Source of the DNA: Erythrobacter sp.
GTDB lineage: Bacteria; Pseudomonadota; Alphaproteobacteria; Sphingomonadales; Sphingomonadaceae
DNA length: 64,000 bases
NCBI RefSeq assembly: GCF_035194505.1
Contig: NZ_CP136573.1
Span: 2,653,001-2,717,000 of the forward strand
Direction of reading: 5' to 3'
Shown here: positions 9,312 through 17,958 of the stretch, piece after piece
Layout of the letters: each line of letters opens with the position of its first letter
How positions within the stretch are numbered: position 1 is the first letter of the stretch
The notes under the pieces: model-generated
Databases searched by the model: none
What the model was told of the DNA's origin: nothing
Seen by the model: the letters and a program-made list of their open reading frames with translations, nothing else
Program-made: the position numbers and the translations under genes

Positions 9312-9701
9312 ATGAAGACCCAATCCTCCTTGAAAAAATCGGCACCCAAAAAGCCCCCCGCTGAGCGGGTTGTGAAGGACATCCGGCGGCAGACCCGTCG
9401 TCATTTCTCGGCTGAAGACAAGATCCGGATCGTGCTCGATGGGCTACGCGGTGAAGACAGCATCGCCGAGCTCTGCCGCAAGGAAGGCATCGCCCAGAGC
9501 TTGTATTACACCTGGTCGAAGGAGTTCATGGAAGCGGGCAAGCGCCGACTTGCCGGTGATACTGCTCGTGCCGCAACCACCGGCGAAGTGCAGGATCTGC
9601 GCCGCGAGGCCCGTGCCCTCAAAGAATGCGTTGCGGACCTGACGCTCGAAAACCGTCTGCTGAAAAAAAGCATGATCGCGGATGGGGAGGGCGAAGAATG
9701 A
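9312..9701 (+). CDS. IS3-like transposase OrfA (copy 1)
   Basis: A 129-residue protein with a basic N-terminus, a helix-turn-helix region (SIAELCRKEGIAQSLYYTW) and a C-terminal leucine-zipper-like helix (LKECVADLTLENRLLKKS). This is the standard plan of IS3-family OrfA, which binds the terminal repeats. The ATG at 9312 follows AAGGAACGAAG. The final codons overlap the orfB start (ATGA at 9698-9701). A run of seven A followed by G at 9663-9670 lies in the AAA AAA register, so -1 slippage there would fuse OrfA to the orfB frame. Confidence 0.88.
   Translation: MKTQSSLKKSAPKKPPAERVVKDIRRQTRRHFSAEDKIRIVLDGLRGEDSIAELCRKEGIAQSLYYTWSKEFMEAGKRRLAGDTARAATTGEVQDLRREARALKECVADLTLENRLLKKSMIADGEGEE
9663..9670 (+). 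promoter_or_regulatory. Candidate -1 programmed frameshift site (A7G), copy 1
   Basis: AAAAAAAG near the end of orfA. Slippage by -1 leads into KHDRGWGGRRMRYP and so continuously into orfB. The position and sequence match IS3-type recoding sites, although no stimulating stem-loop was worked out. Confidence 0.6.
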
Positions 9702-10677
9702 GGTATCCCGCATCCGAGAAGCTTGAGATCATCAGGGTCGTCGAGCAGTCCCACCTGCCCGCCAAGCGGACGCTCGACAAGCTGGGCATCGCCCGTCGGA
9801 CCTTCTACCGCTGGTATGACCGCTATCTCGAGGGCGGGCCGGAGGCGCTGGAAGATCGCCCTCCGCGCCGAGCCGGGTGTGGAACCGCATCGCGCCTGAG
9901 GTGCAGGATCAGATCGTCGGACTCGCGCTGGATTACAGCGAGCTGTCCCCACGCGAACTGGCCGTGCGATTTACCGATGAACGCCAATACTTTGTGTCCG
10001 AAGCCACGGTTTACCGCCTGCTGAAAGCACACGACCTAATCACCAGCCCGGCCTATGTCGTGGTGAAAGCGGCTGATGCGTTCCATACCAAGACCACCCG
10101 GCCAAACGAGATGTGGCAGACCGATTTTACCTACTTCAAGATCATCGGGTGGGGCTGGATGTATCTCTCCACCGTGCTCGACGACTTCTCGCGCTATATC
10201 ATCGCCTGGAAGCTGTGCACCAACATGCGGGCCGAGGATGTGACCGACACGCTGGACCTCGCCCTGGCAGCTTCCGGCTGCGACAGCGCCACGGTGCTGC
10301 ACAAGCCAAGGCTGCTCAGCGATAATGGTCCCAGTTACATCGCGGGAGAACTGGCGGAATACATCGAGGCCAACAAGATGAGCCACGTGCGCGGCGCCCC
10401 GATGCACCCGCAAACCCAGGGCAAGATCGAGCGCTGGCACCAGACCCTGAAAAACCGCATCCTGCTGGAGAACTACTTCCTGCCCGGCGACCTCGAGGCC
10501 CAGATCGAGGCCTTCGTCGAGCACTATAACCACCAGCGTTATCACGAAGCGCTGTCCAACGTGACACCCGCCGACGCCTACTTCGGCAGGGCCCCAGCCA
10601 TCATCAAACAGCGTGAAAGGATCAAGCGACAGACCATCGAACATCGGCGCTTGCAACACCGCAACCTCGCCGCGTAA
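9698..10677 (+). pseudogene. IS3-like transposase OrfB with internal frameshift (copy 1)
   Basis: The product would be the DDE (rve) transposase. An N-terminal HTH part (RTLDKLGIARRTFYRWYDRY) runs to about 9868. The rest continues in the -1 frame to 10677 and includes WQTDFTYFK, LLSDNGPSY and HPQTQGKIERWH, which carry the catalytic D, D and E. Adding one C in the CC run at 9868-9869 restores the continuous sequence RPPR-PSRVWNRI, so a single-base deletion is the simplest explanation. The same lesion is in copy 2. A second recoding event cannot be excluded. Confidence 0.8.
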
Positions 10678-10725
10678 CATCAACCCCCGGACGAGGCCCG
10701 CACTCCGCTAATTTACGCCCCGTGT

Positions 10726-10751
10726 TGTGCCGAATGTTCTGACGACGGACA
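10726..10751. repeat. IS copy 1 right terminal inverted repeat
   Basis: Ends GACGACGGACA. It is the inverse partner of 9227-9252 with seven mismatched positions. Confidence 0.8.
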
Positions 10752-11696
10752 AATGGCGGAAAAAGCCAGGCGCGGGTCCGGCTGGTCGAAGCGCCGATAC
10801 TGACCCAGGTCTGGTCGGCCAACTTCACCGAAGACAGCGACAATATCTTCGCGCTGCAAGAGCGCATTGCAGCCTCGATCATCCCGCAGGTCTGGACCAA
10901 TATCGATATCAACGAACGACACAAAAGCCGCGCCATGCCGCTGAAATCGCGATCGAGCTATGAGCTCTACTGGCGTGCGGACGCGCTGTTCCGCAAGCTC
11001 GACGAAACCTCCTCCAACGAGGCGGTTACGATTGCGCGGGAACTGGTCCACACGAACCCGGAAAGTGCCTGGGCCTATGCGATGTCGGCATTCTGCAACG
11101 CGACGGCCTATGCCAATGGCTGGGCCGCGGACCCCGCCCTCGCGCATGATCTCGCGCTGGCGCATTATCAGAACGCCTTGCGGCTCGACCACGATAATGT
11201 GCAAGTGCTCGGCTACGCCGCCGGCACGCTGGTGGCCGTGGGTGGCAGCATGCAGATTGCCGACAAGCTGATCGAACGCGCCCTGACCTTGCTGCCCGAT
11301 CATTCCTCCACCTTGTTCTGGGGAGGTTGGGTCGATCTGATCAGCGGCAGGCCGGAGCGCGCGCGGGAGCGATTGGCGCGCGGGCTGGAAATCACGCCGG
11401 TTTGGGCGGTGCGGGCCTATGCGATTGGCGGGATCGGCCTGTCGTACCTGCTCGAAGGACAGATGGACAAGGCCTACGAGCTATTGTTCGAAGCCTATGT
11501 GCAGGATCCCGACTATCCCTTCAGCGCGGCGGGATTGTGTATTGCTGCCGTCGCAAGGGGAGAGCGGGAAACGGCGCGCGAAGTCGGCAGAAGGCTGATC
11601 GCAACGGGCAAGGATGTGCAGGTCCTGCGCATGCTCCAGAACCCAGTGCACCGCGCCCTGTTCTCCCACGCCCTCACAGGCGCAACTGGAGCCTAA
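10752..11696 (+). pseudogene. TPR-containing regulator/cyclase-like protein, 5'-truncated by IS
   Basis: An open frame starts inside the IS edge. Its first residues (ARVRLVEAPILTQVWSANFTED...NIFALQERIAASI) match the middle domain of CadC-like or adenylate-cyclase-associated TPR proteins, which normally follows a winged-helix or cyclase domain. TPR-like helical repeats follow to the end (for example LAHYQNALRLDHDNVQVL). The N-terminal domain is missing and is not left of the IS. An internal ATG at 10935 could give a 253-residue fragment. A loss-of-function remnant is most likely. Confidence 0.75.
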
Positions 11697-11745
11697 CCCA
11701 GCGGCCCACTGAAAAGCGGTCGCCAGCCTGTTCGTGGCCATATGG

Positions 11746-11775
11746 AAGGTGAGATTGGGTGTGCAATCTCACCTT
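11746..11775. terminator. Hairpin between convergent genes
   Basis: A perfect 12-bp stem, AAGGTGAGATTG (11746-11757) and CAATCTCACCTT (11764-11775), with a 6-nt loop. It lies between the TPR remnant and the convergent aminotransferase, so it may end transcription from either side, though no strong T-run follows. Confidence 0.6.
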
Positions 11776-11829
11776 TCACGATTGTCGGTAATTCGGACGA
11801 TCGGCTTCGGGCGCAGAGAATGTCCGCCC

Positions 11830-12969
11830 TCAGGCCCACAGCCTCTTCGTCATTTCTGGAAGGGCCGCGGCATAGCGCGCCACATCCTCGAGCTTTCCCG
11901 TGCTGACCCGGGAATAGCCCGACCAGCGCCCGTAAGCGCCCCTGATGGCGATGCCGCGCTCGGCCATGGCGTCGCGCAGGGCATTGGCGTCTGGCACTTG
12001 CACGAACACGAAATTGGTCTGGGATGGCAGCGCGGTCATTCCTGCCTTGGCCACGGCATCGAGGATCATCGCACGCCCTTCCAGCACGGCTGCGCGCGAC
12101 TGGTCGAGGAACGGCGTGTCGTTATAGCTCGCGATGGCGGCGGCGAGGCCAGAGAGATTGCCGCCGAAGCTCATCAGATGCGATCTGATGCGCTGGGCGT
12201 TCGCTTCGCTGGTGATGGCATAGCCGACGCGCATCCCTGCCATGCCGTAGATCTTGGAGAAGGTGCGGCACACGATCACATCAGCGCCGTTGCGCACCAG
12301 ATCGATCATCGAGTTGTCCTCGGGCCGGTCGGTCAGTTCGTTATAGGCCTCGTCCACCAGCAGGGTCGCCTGCGGGGTGACCTTCGCCGCAAAGCTGCGC
12401 AGCGCTGCAGACGGGATCAGGATGCCGGTGGGATTGTTGGGGTTGCAGATCTGCACCAGAGCCACGCCGTCCCCGGCCCTGGCGGCCATGCCGCCGAGAT
12501 CGACGCTCATGTCCGCAGCCAGAGGCACGCGGAGCGCGGTGATGCCCTGCCGCTCGCCATAGAGCACCGTGAAATCCCAGAACAGGTCGGGACACAGGAT
12601 CGCGCCCTTGCGTCCCCAAGCGAGCGCAATGGCGCAGAGGATCTCGGTCGATCCTTCGCCGACCACGACTTGCGAGGGGAGAACGCCATGCCGTTCCGCG
12701 ATCATCGCGGTCAGGCGTTCGACCCCGCGTTCGGTGTAATAGCAGCCCATCTTCGCGGTGTCGGCGATCGCGCGCAGTGCCGAGGGTGCCGGGCCATAGG
12801 GATTTTCATTGCGGCTCAGCAGGGCCTGACCCGCCTTCGGTCCGAAGTCGGGCGCGGCGGCAGCAGCAGCGGTGATGCTGGCACCAAGTCCGGAGACCGG
12901 CAGGGCGCCGAGCCCGCCTGCAAGACTGGCACCTGCAAGAAAGGAGCGGCGGCTGGTCGGCATGGTCAA
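11830..12969 (-). CDS. Tat-exported class I/II PLP aminotransferase (HisC-like)
   Basis: A 379-residue fold-type I aminotransferase resembling histidinol-phosphate aminotransferases. PLP-site features are NPNNPTG near residue 180, DEAYNEL near residue 215 and the Schiff-base lysine in RTFSKIYGMAGMRVGYA near residue 250. The N-terminus has a clear Tat signal (TSRRSFLAGASLAGGLGALP) ending around residue 40, so the enzyme is expected in the periplasm, unlike biosynthetic HisC. The start could also be the ATG two codons downstream. The substrate is unknown; it is not linked to his genes here. Confidence 0.88.
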   Translation of the reverse strand: MTMPTSRRSFLAGASLAGGLGALPVSGLGASITAAAAAAPDFGPKAGQALLSRNENPYGPAPSALRAIADTAKMGCYYTERGVERLTAMIAERHGVLPSQVVVGEGSTEILCAIALAWGRKGAILCPDLFWDFTVLYGERQGITALRVPLAADMSVDLGGMAARAGDGVALVQICNPNNPTGILIPSAALRSFAAKVTPQATLLVDEAYNELTDRPEDNSMIDLVRNGADVIVCRTFSKIYGMAGMRVGYAITSEANAQRIRSHLMSFGGNLSGLAAAIASYNDTPFLDQSRAAVLEGRAMILDAVAKAGMTALPSQTNFVFVQVPDANALRDAMAERGIAIRGAYGRWSGYSRVSTGKLEDVARYAAALPEMTKRLWA

Positions 12970-13002
12970 TTCCTTCTGGTCAGCATGGCAAGTGGTTAGA
13001 AC

Positions 13003-13821
13003 CTAGAACTTGGCGATCATCAAGACGCCGATGAACGTCAGGTAGAGGCCGAAAACCCGGCGCAGGAGCGCAGGCGAAAGCATGTGTGCGGTCGCAACGC
13101 CCATCGGCGCGAAGGCCACCGACATGGCTATCAGAACCGCGGCAGCGGGCAGATGAACATAGCCGAGCGCTCCCCAGCCAAGGCCGCTCTCGCCAAGGCC
13201 GATCAGGACAAATCCGAGAGTCGCCGGAACCGCAATGACCGCGCCCATGCCGGCCGCAGTGCCGATGGCGCGGTGGATCGGCGTGCCGCAGACCGTCATC
13301 GTCAAGGTCGTCAGCGTTCCGCCGCCGATCCCCAGCAGGGTTGAAAACGCACCCAGCGCGCTGGCAATGCCGACGCGCGGCAAGCCCGAAGGCAGAGCGG
13401 CAAACAGCGGATCGCCCTGGCGCGCGGGAAGCAGGAAATAGACCGCAAAGGCGAGGACTCCGACCCCGAAGACCAGCGCCAGATAGGCCCCCGAAACATG
13501 GTCGGCAAAGACCGTGCCGACCGCCGTTCCCAGCACCACCCAGACCGCCCAGCTTCTCAGCAGGTCAAAATCCACCGCCCCGCGCCGCGCATGGCTGCTG
13601 GTCGAACGGATCGAGGTAAAGATGATCGATGCAAGCGAGGTGCCGACAGCGACATGCGCGGTGTGATCGGGCGCGACTCCGAGCACCGGCAGCAGGAACA
13701 TCAGCGCCGGGACGACCACGAAGCCTCCGCCGATCCCGAACAGGCCGCCAGCGAAGCCGGCAGCCGCACCGGCGATCAGCAGCGCCGGGAGCGCAAGGGC
13801 GAGCGGAGCAAGCGTATTCAT
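13003..13821 (-). CDS. Sulfite exporter TauE/SafE family permease
   Basis: A 272-residue membrane protein of the TauE/SafE (formerly DUF81) family with about eight hydrophobic segments. The two pseudo-repeats each carry the glycine-rich signature (GLFGIGGGFVVVPAL near residue 27 and LLGIGGGTLTTLTM near the middle). The frame is open to 13905, but MNTLAPLALALPALL is a natural N-terminus; a start at 13851 is an alternative. These permeases usually move sulfonates, sulfite or sulfur oxyanions; the substrate is not determined by context here. Confidence 0.85.
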   Translation of the reverse strand: MNTLAPLALALPALLIAGAAAGFAGGLFGIGGGFVVVPALMFLLPVLGVAPDHTAHVAVGTSLASIIFTSIRSTSSHARRGAVDFDLLRSWAVWVVLGTAVGTVFADHVSGAYLALVFGVGVLAFAVYFLLPARQGDPLFAALPSGLPRVGIASALGAFSTLLGIGGGTLTTLTMTVCGTPIHRAIGTAAGMGAVIAVPATLGFVLIGLGESGLGWGALGYVHLPAAAVLIAMSVAFAPMGVATAHMLSPALLRRVFGLYLTFIGVLMIAKF

Positions 13822-13926
13822 CGGCGCGCAGAATAGGCTCGCCGCCTTCATCTCCAAGCGAATTGTCGCACTGCAGCATGGGGCAAATGACGCATACGCG
13901 CCCAACGACCGGCCGCGCCTGCGTGC

Positions 13927-15354
13927 CTACTGCGCAAGGTCCTTCAGCAGGAGATACCAGTGGTCGAGCCCGTCATAGAAGGCATCGACCGACAGCCGCT
14001 CGTTGAGGCCGTGGGCGAACATGTCCTGCGGGCGGGTTGCCGCGCCTGAGATCGCCACGGTGGCATAGCCCAGCGCGCGGTAATGCCGCCCGTCAGTGCC
14101 ACCCGATTCCATGTAGGGCTGGATCGGCAGGCCGGGATAGCGCGTGTCGATCACCTTGCGCAGCGCCGCCGAAACTTCTGCCGGCACAGCGGATTCGGGG
14201 CTTTCGGTGACGTCACCCAGCGTCTTGAACTGCACCTTGTCGTTGGCGATCACCTGCTTGAGCGCCGCCTCGGTTGCGGTTGCGCTGTCGCCGGGAAAGA
14301 TCCGGCAATTGATGGTGGCGGTGGCCGATTGCGGCAGGGCGTTTGCGGCGTGCCCGCCCCGTAGCATGGTGGCAACACAGGTGGTGCCGAGTGTGCCGAC
14401 CGTTTCGGGATTGGCGCGCAGCACCGCGACGGCGGCTTCGTCCGCCGGATCGGCAGCGAAGGCGCGCATCGCCGCACCCGTCTCGCCCGGCGTCATCTGG
14501 CCGAGCGCGCCGAGGAAGGAACGGGTGAGCGGGGTCGCCCGCACCGGGAAGCGATAGGCGGCAACCTTCTTCAAGGCATCGGCCAGTTCGTAGATCGCAT
14601 TGTCGGCGCGCGGACGCGAGGAATGGCCGCCCGGGTTGGTGAGGGTGATCTCGAAGCTGACCGAAGTCTTCTCCGCCGCCTGCACCGCCATCGCCAAGGG
14701 GCGGTTGTCCGGTGCCAGCGTGATCCCGCCCGCATCGGAATTGAGGACATAGGCCGGATCGATATTGCGCGCGACATAGGCGGCTTGCGCGCGGGTCGAG
14801 ACCATGCCGGTCTCCTCGTCACCCGAGAACACGAGGTAGAGATCGCGGCGCGGGCTCCAGCCTTCCTGTTTCAGCCGGATGAAGGCGTGGACGAGGTTGG
14901 TGATGCCGTATTTGTTGTCGATCGTGCCGCGGCCGAAGAAATAGCCGTCCTTCTCGGTCAGGGTGAAGGGCGGGAGCACCCAGTCCTTATCCAGCGCGTC
15001 GACCACGTCCATGTGGCCCAGCATCACGATCGGCTTGCGGCCGTCGGGCTTGGCGGCGGCAAAGCGCACGATCAGGCCCTGCACCGGCTCGCCCGTGCTG
15101 TCGTAGTCGCTGACCATGATGTCGGCATCGGCAAAGCCGGCGGCTTTGAGACGGCTGACGAGATAGGCGACCATCTCGGGCGTCCTGGCCTGCCCGCGCG
15201 CGGTGCGGATGGCGATAATGTCGCGGTAGATATCCAGCGCGAGCTGTTCCTGCGCGGTGACGGGCACCCGGTCGGCTGCGTTCGCGGCGCCTGCGGGCAC
15301 CAGCAGCGCAAGCGAGAGCGCCAGCGCGGTGAGCGGTCGGTTCATCGTCATCAT
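13927..15354 (-). CDS. M20/M25/M40 family metallopeptidase, secreted
   Basis: A 475-residue zinc peptidase with a signal peptide (LTALALSLALLVPAGAANA). Metal and catalytic motifs appear in order: MLGHMDVVDA (His and Asp ligand region), GRGTIDNKYG (bridging Asp), FSGDEETG (catalytic Glu-Glu), and a late Gly/His segment (MESGGTDGRHYRALGY). The lid domain lies between. It is likely a periplasmic carboxypeptidase or dipeptidase. Three clustered ATG codons (15354, 15351, 15345) follow AGGGG; the first is listed, but MNRPLTALAL may be the true start. It is 17 bp from the next metalloprotease gene and probably co-transcribed with it. Confidence 0.9.
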   Translation of the reverse strand: MMTMNRPLTALALSLALLVPAGAANAADRVPVTAQEQLALDIYRDIIAIRTARGQARTPEMVAYLVSRLKAAGFADADIMVSDYDSTGEPVQGLIVRFAAAKPDGRKPIVMLGHMDVVDALDKDWVLPPFTLTEKDGYFFGRGTIDNKYGITNLVHAFIRLKQEGWSPRRDLYLVFSGDEETGMVSTRAQAAYVARNIDPAYVLNSDAGGITLAPDNRPLAMAVQAAEKTSVSFEITLTNPGGHSSRPRADNAIYELADALKKVAAYRFPVRATPLTRSFLGALGQMTPGETGAAMRAFAADPADEAAVAVLRANPETVGTLGTTCVATMLRGGHAANALPQSATATINCRIFPGDSATATEAALKQVIANDKVQFKTLGDVTESPESAVPAEVSAALRKVIDTRYPGLPIQPYMESGGTDGRHYRALGYATVAISGAATRPQDMFAHGLNERLSVDAFYDGLDHWYLLLKDLAQ

Positions 15355-15371
15355 CCCCTACTGTCAGATCG

Positions 15372-17852
15372 TCATTCGCTCGGGTTCAGCAGGCTGGCAA
15401 GGTCCATCGAGTCATCCTCGCCGATCGGATCGCCCGGTGGCACAGTCACCATGCGCGGCAGGCTCGCGGCGAGTTTCTCGCGCTGTTCGGCATCAATCAG
15501 GCGGCGCGACAGGCTGAGCGCCCATGCCCGCTGCGCCCCGATGGTACGCTCTTTCGCGAGACGCTGGCCGACATCCACCAGCGCCTGATCGAGCGCGGCG
15601 GCGACTTCGGGCGTGGCGTCCGGGCGGCGCGCGACCTGCGCCATGGTCACCAGCGTGCGATAGGCAATGCGGCGGCCGAGATCATCGCCCGTCGCGCCGA
15701 GGACCGTGCCGGTCAGGCGGTCGAGCACTTCGCCAAGGCCGAGCGCCGAGGGATCGCTCTGCTGCTGCGCCACCAGCCGCGCCAGACGGCGCGGGGCGAC
15801 GAGGGTCTGCACGGTGAACTGCGCAGCGACATCGGCGGCGACCAGCGGATCGAACACAGGGCCGCCCGCCGTGGCGAAGATCTCGGTGTCATATTGCCTG
15901 TCACCCGAGCCGTTCTGCGCGGCCGAAAGCAGCGGCAGGAGTGCGGGCGGCACGCGCAGCGCTGCGGGGCTGATCGCGGCGAGGATCGCACCGAGCGCCG
16001 CGCGCTGCTGCGCCGGGGTGACCGGCTGCGCGGCTTCGCGCCCGCTGCCGTTGATCGCATAGGTGAAGTCCATGCCGCCCACCTGCTTGGCCGCGGTGAC
16101 CAGCTGGTAGCGGTGCAGCAGCCACAAGGGCACGAAGCGGCGGCGCAGGTTCGCGACCGGCTCGCCCGGTGCCAGTGTGCCAAGCCCGAAGCGGGCGAGG
16201 GCAGCGGCGCGCACCTCCATCATGCGGGTGAGTTCCGCCGTCGGATCGGCTCCGTCGTCCCACAGCCCGCCCCAAGCATAGGCGCTGTCGGGCGAGCGGG
16301 CGTTGTCGTCCTGCACGAAGCGGTAGGCGGCGGCAGACTGGGCCACCTCGGCCTCGCCCGCCTCGCCGTAGAGCCAGCGGACCGTGGCCGTGTCCCAGCT
16401 GCCGATCCCCTTGGCATAGGCGTCGGAGAGATCGGGCTTGCCGTCCACAAGGCCGATACGCGGCGGCGGGTAGTCCATCACCGAGGCGCGGTCTTGCGTG
16501 CTGGCGGCGAAGTTGTGCGCGAAGCCCAGCGTGTGGCCGACCTCGTGCGCGCCCAGCTGCGCCAGCCGGTCGAGCGCGACCTTGACCGGATCGTTCGGCC
16601 CGCCGCTGCCCACCTCGCCCGCGCCCACCAGGCCCATGAATATCTGGATATCCTGCCGCGCGCGCAGCGATCCCAGCACCACCATGCCCTTGACGATTTC
16701 GCCGGTGCGCGGGTCGACGATCTGCTGGCCATAGGCCCAGCCGCGCGTCGCCCGGTCGACCCAGTTGACCATGTTGTAGCGCACGTCGAGCGGATCGGCG
16801 CCTTCGGGCAGCAGCTCGACCTTGAAGGCGTCGATGAAGCCTGCCGCATCGAAGGCATCTGCCCACCAGCCGATCCCTTCGAGCAGGGCCGGGCGAATCT
16901 GATCCGGGGTGTTGCGATCAATGTAGAAGGTGATCGGCTTTTTCACCGCCGAGCGCGGGGCGGCAGGGTCCAGCTTCTCCAGCCGGAAGCGGTTGGCGAG
17001 ATCCTTTACGACGGCAGCGCCGAGCGGGGCGCCGAAGTCTACCACCTGTGTCGAAAAGCCGCCGAGGCGCGGATCGAGGGGCAGGGGCTTGAAGCCCGGC
17101 GCCGGCAGGCGCACGAAGCTGTGGTGGACGCTCAAGGTCACCTTCTTGGGATCGGGCACGATGTTCTCGACCTCGACGCCCGGATTGTCCGAGACGAAGG
17201 TCTGCACCGCATCCACCTCGATATTGTCGGGGAACACCTTGACCGAGGCGGGATCGGCAAGGCTCAGCTTGTCCTCCAGCCGGAAACCCTTGCCGCCCAG
17301 TGACGTCGCCGCGCCCACGCCGAGCGAATCCAGTTCGGCATTGAGCGAGGCCGCGATCCCCAGCGTGTCCATGGCGAGGAATGGCGCGATGTCGATCACG
17401 ATGCGCCCGTCGGGCAGGGTCTCGGCAATGTCGGTGAGCCAGACGGTGGAAATGCCGAAATCGCTCGCCACCGCCTTCTGCCGGTCGGCACTGCCGGTGG
17501 TGTTGCGGAAGCGCGGGTTTTCGAACTGCACCGCGATTTTGCCGGCGATGCGGCGGAAGGCGAGCAGCTGGGTGTTGCCGATCTTGCCGCGATCAAGCGC
17601 CAGCGGGGCCGAGCCGAGGCCAGTGCGCATCGCGGTGGCGTAGAGCACCCGCAGCGCGACGCCATCCTCGGCCGGCGCGGGCAGGGTGAGGAGGATGCGG
17701 CCCTTGGCGGCCTCGGTGCGGACCGGAATGAGCCCGGTCTCGCCAGCGGGCGCGGTGATCTCGACCGGGCCAGTCTGCGCGGCAAGCGGCGCGAGCGGGA
17801 GCGTGCAGGCCAGCAGAATTGCGCCAAGGCGCAGGCGTCGCGTCATCATCAT
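15372..17852 (-). CDS. Zinc-dependent metalloprotease, DUF5117/DUF5118 type
   Basis: An 826-residue secreted protein. The open frame reaches 18011, but GGGGAG just before three consecutive ATGs at 17852-17844 and the signal peptide that follows (RLRLGAILLACTLPLAPLAAQ) fix the start there. The N-terminal half fits the DUF5118/DUF5117 region. The metzincin-like motif HEVGHTLGFAHN lies near residue 434 and gives the catalytic Glu and zinc His residues. A DUF4953-like C-terminal region follows. Such proteins are common in Sphingomonadales and Bacteroidetes; their substrate is unknown. It probably forms an operon with the M20 peptidase downstream, suggesting joint degradation of peptides. Confidence 0.88.
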   Translation of the reverse strand: MMMTRRLRLGAILLACTLPLAPLAAQTGPVEITAPAGETGLIPVRTEAAKGRILLTLPAPAEDGVALRVLYATAMRTGLGSAPLALDRGKIGNTQLLAFRRIAGKIAVQFENPRFRNTTGSADRQKAVASDFGISTVWLTDIAETLPDGRIVIDIAPFLAMDTLGIAASLNAELDSLGVGAATSLGGKGFRLEDKLSLADPASVKVFPDNIEVDAVQTFVSDNPGVEVENIVPDPKKVTLSVHHSFVRLPAPGFKPLPLDPRLGGFSTQVVDFGAPLGAAVVKDLANRFRLEKLDPAAPRSAVKKPITFYIDRNTPDQIRPALLEGIGWWADAFDAAGFIDAFKVELLPEGADPLDVRYNMVNWVDRATRGWAYGQQIVDPRTGEIVKGMVVLGSLRARQDIQIFMGLVGAGEVGSGGPNDPVKVALDRLAQLGAHEVGHTLGFAHNFAASTQDRASVMDYPPPRIGLVDGKPDLSDAYAKGIGSWDTATVRWLYGEAGEAEVAQSAAAYRFVQDDNARSPDSAYAWGGLWDDGADPTAELTRMMEVRAAALARFGLGTLAPGEPVANLRRRFVPLWLLHRYQLVTAAKQVGGMDFTYAINGSGREAAQPVTPAQQRAALGAILAAISPAALRVPPALLPLLSAAQNGSGDRQYDTEIFATAGGPVFDPLVAADVAAQFTVQTLVAPRRLARLVAQQQSDPSALGLGEVLDRLTGTVLGATGDDLGRRIAYRTLVTMAQVARRPDATPEVAAALDQALVDVGQRLAKERTIGAQRAWALSLSRRLIDAEQREKLAASLPRMVTVPPGDPIGEDDSMDLASLLNPSE

Positions 17853-17958
17853 CGGCTCCCCGTTCATGGCCGGTGCCGCAGAGGCCTCCGGACGAGACCT
17901 GTTGTTCGGGCAAGTGCCGCCAAAGCTCAAGCGGGAATGATGATGGACCCTGCGAGAC

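Larger units (their letters stand above)
9227..10751 (+). mobile_element. IS3-like insertion sequence, copy 1 (1,525 bp)
   Basis: The boundaries come from comparison with the second copy at 26653-28177 (constant offset of 17,426). They coincide with imperfect terminal inverted repeats starting TGTCC (9227-9252 and 10726-10751, 19 of 26 positions paired). It contains orfA, a frameshifted orfB and an A7G slippery run at 9663-9670, as expected for an IS3-type element. No target-site duplication is visible: the left flank ends GGTGC and the right flank starts AATGG. The only difference seen from copy 2 is C at 10730 where copy 2 has T at 28156. Confidence 0.93.
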
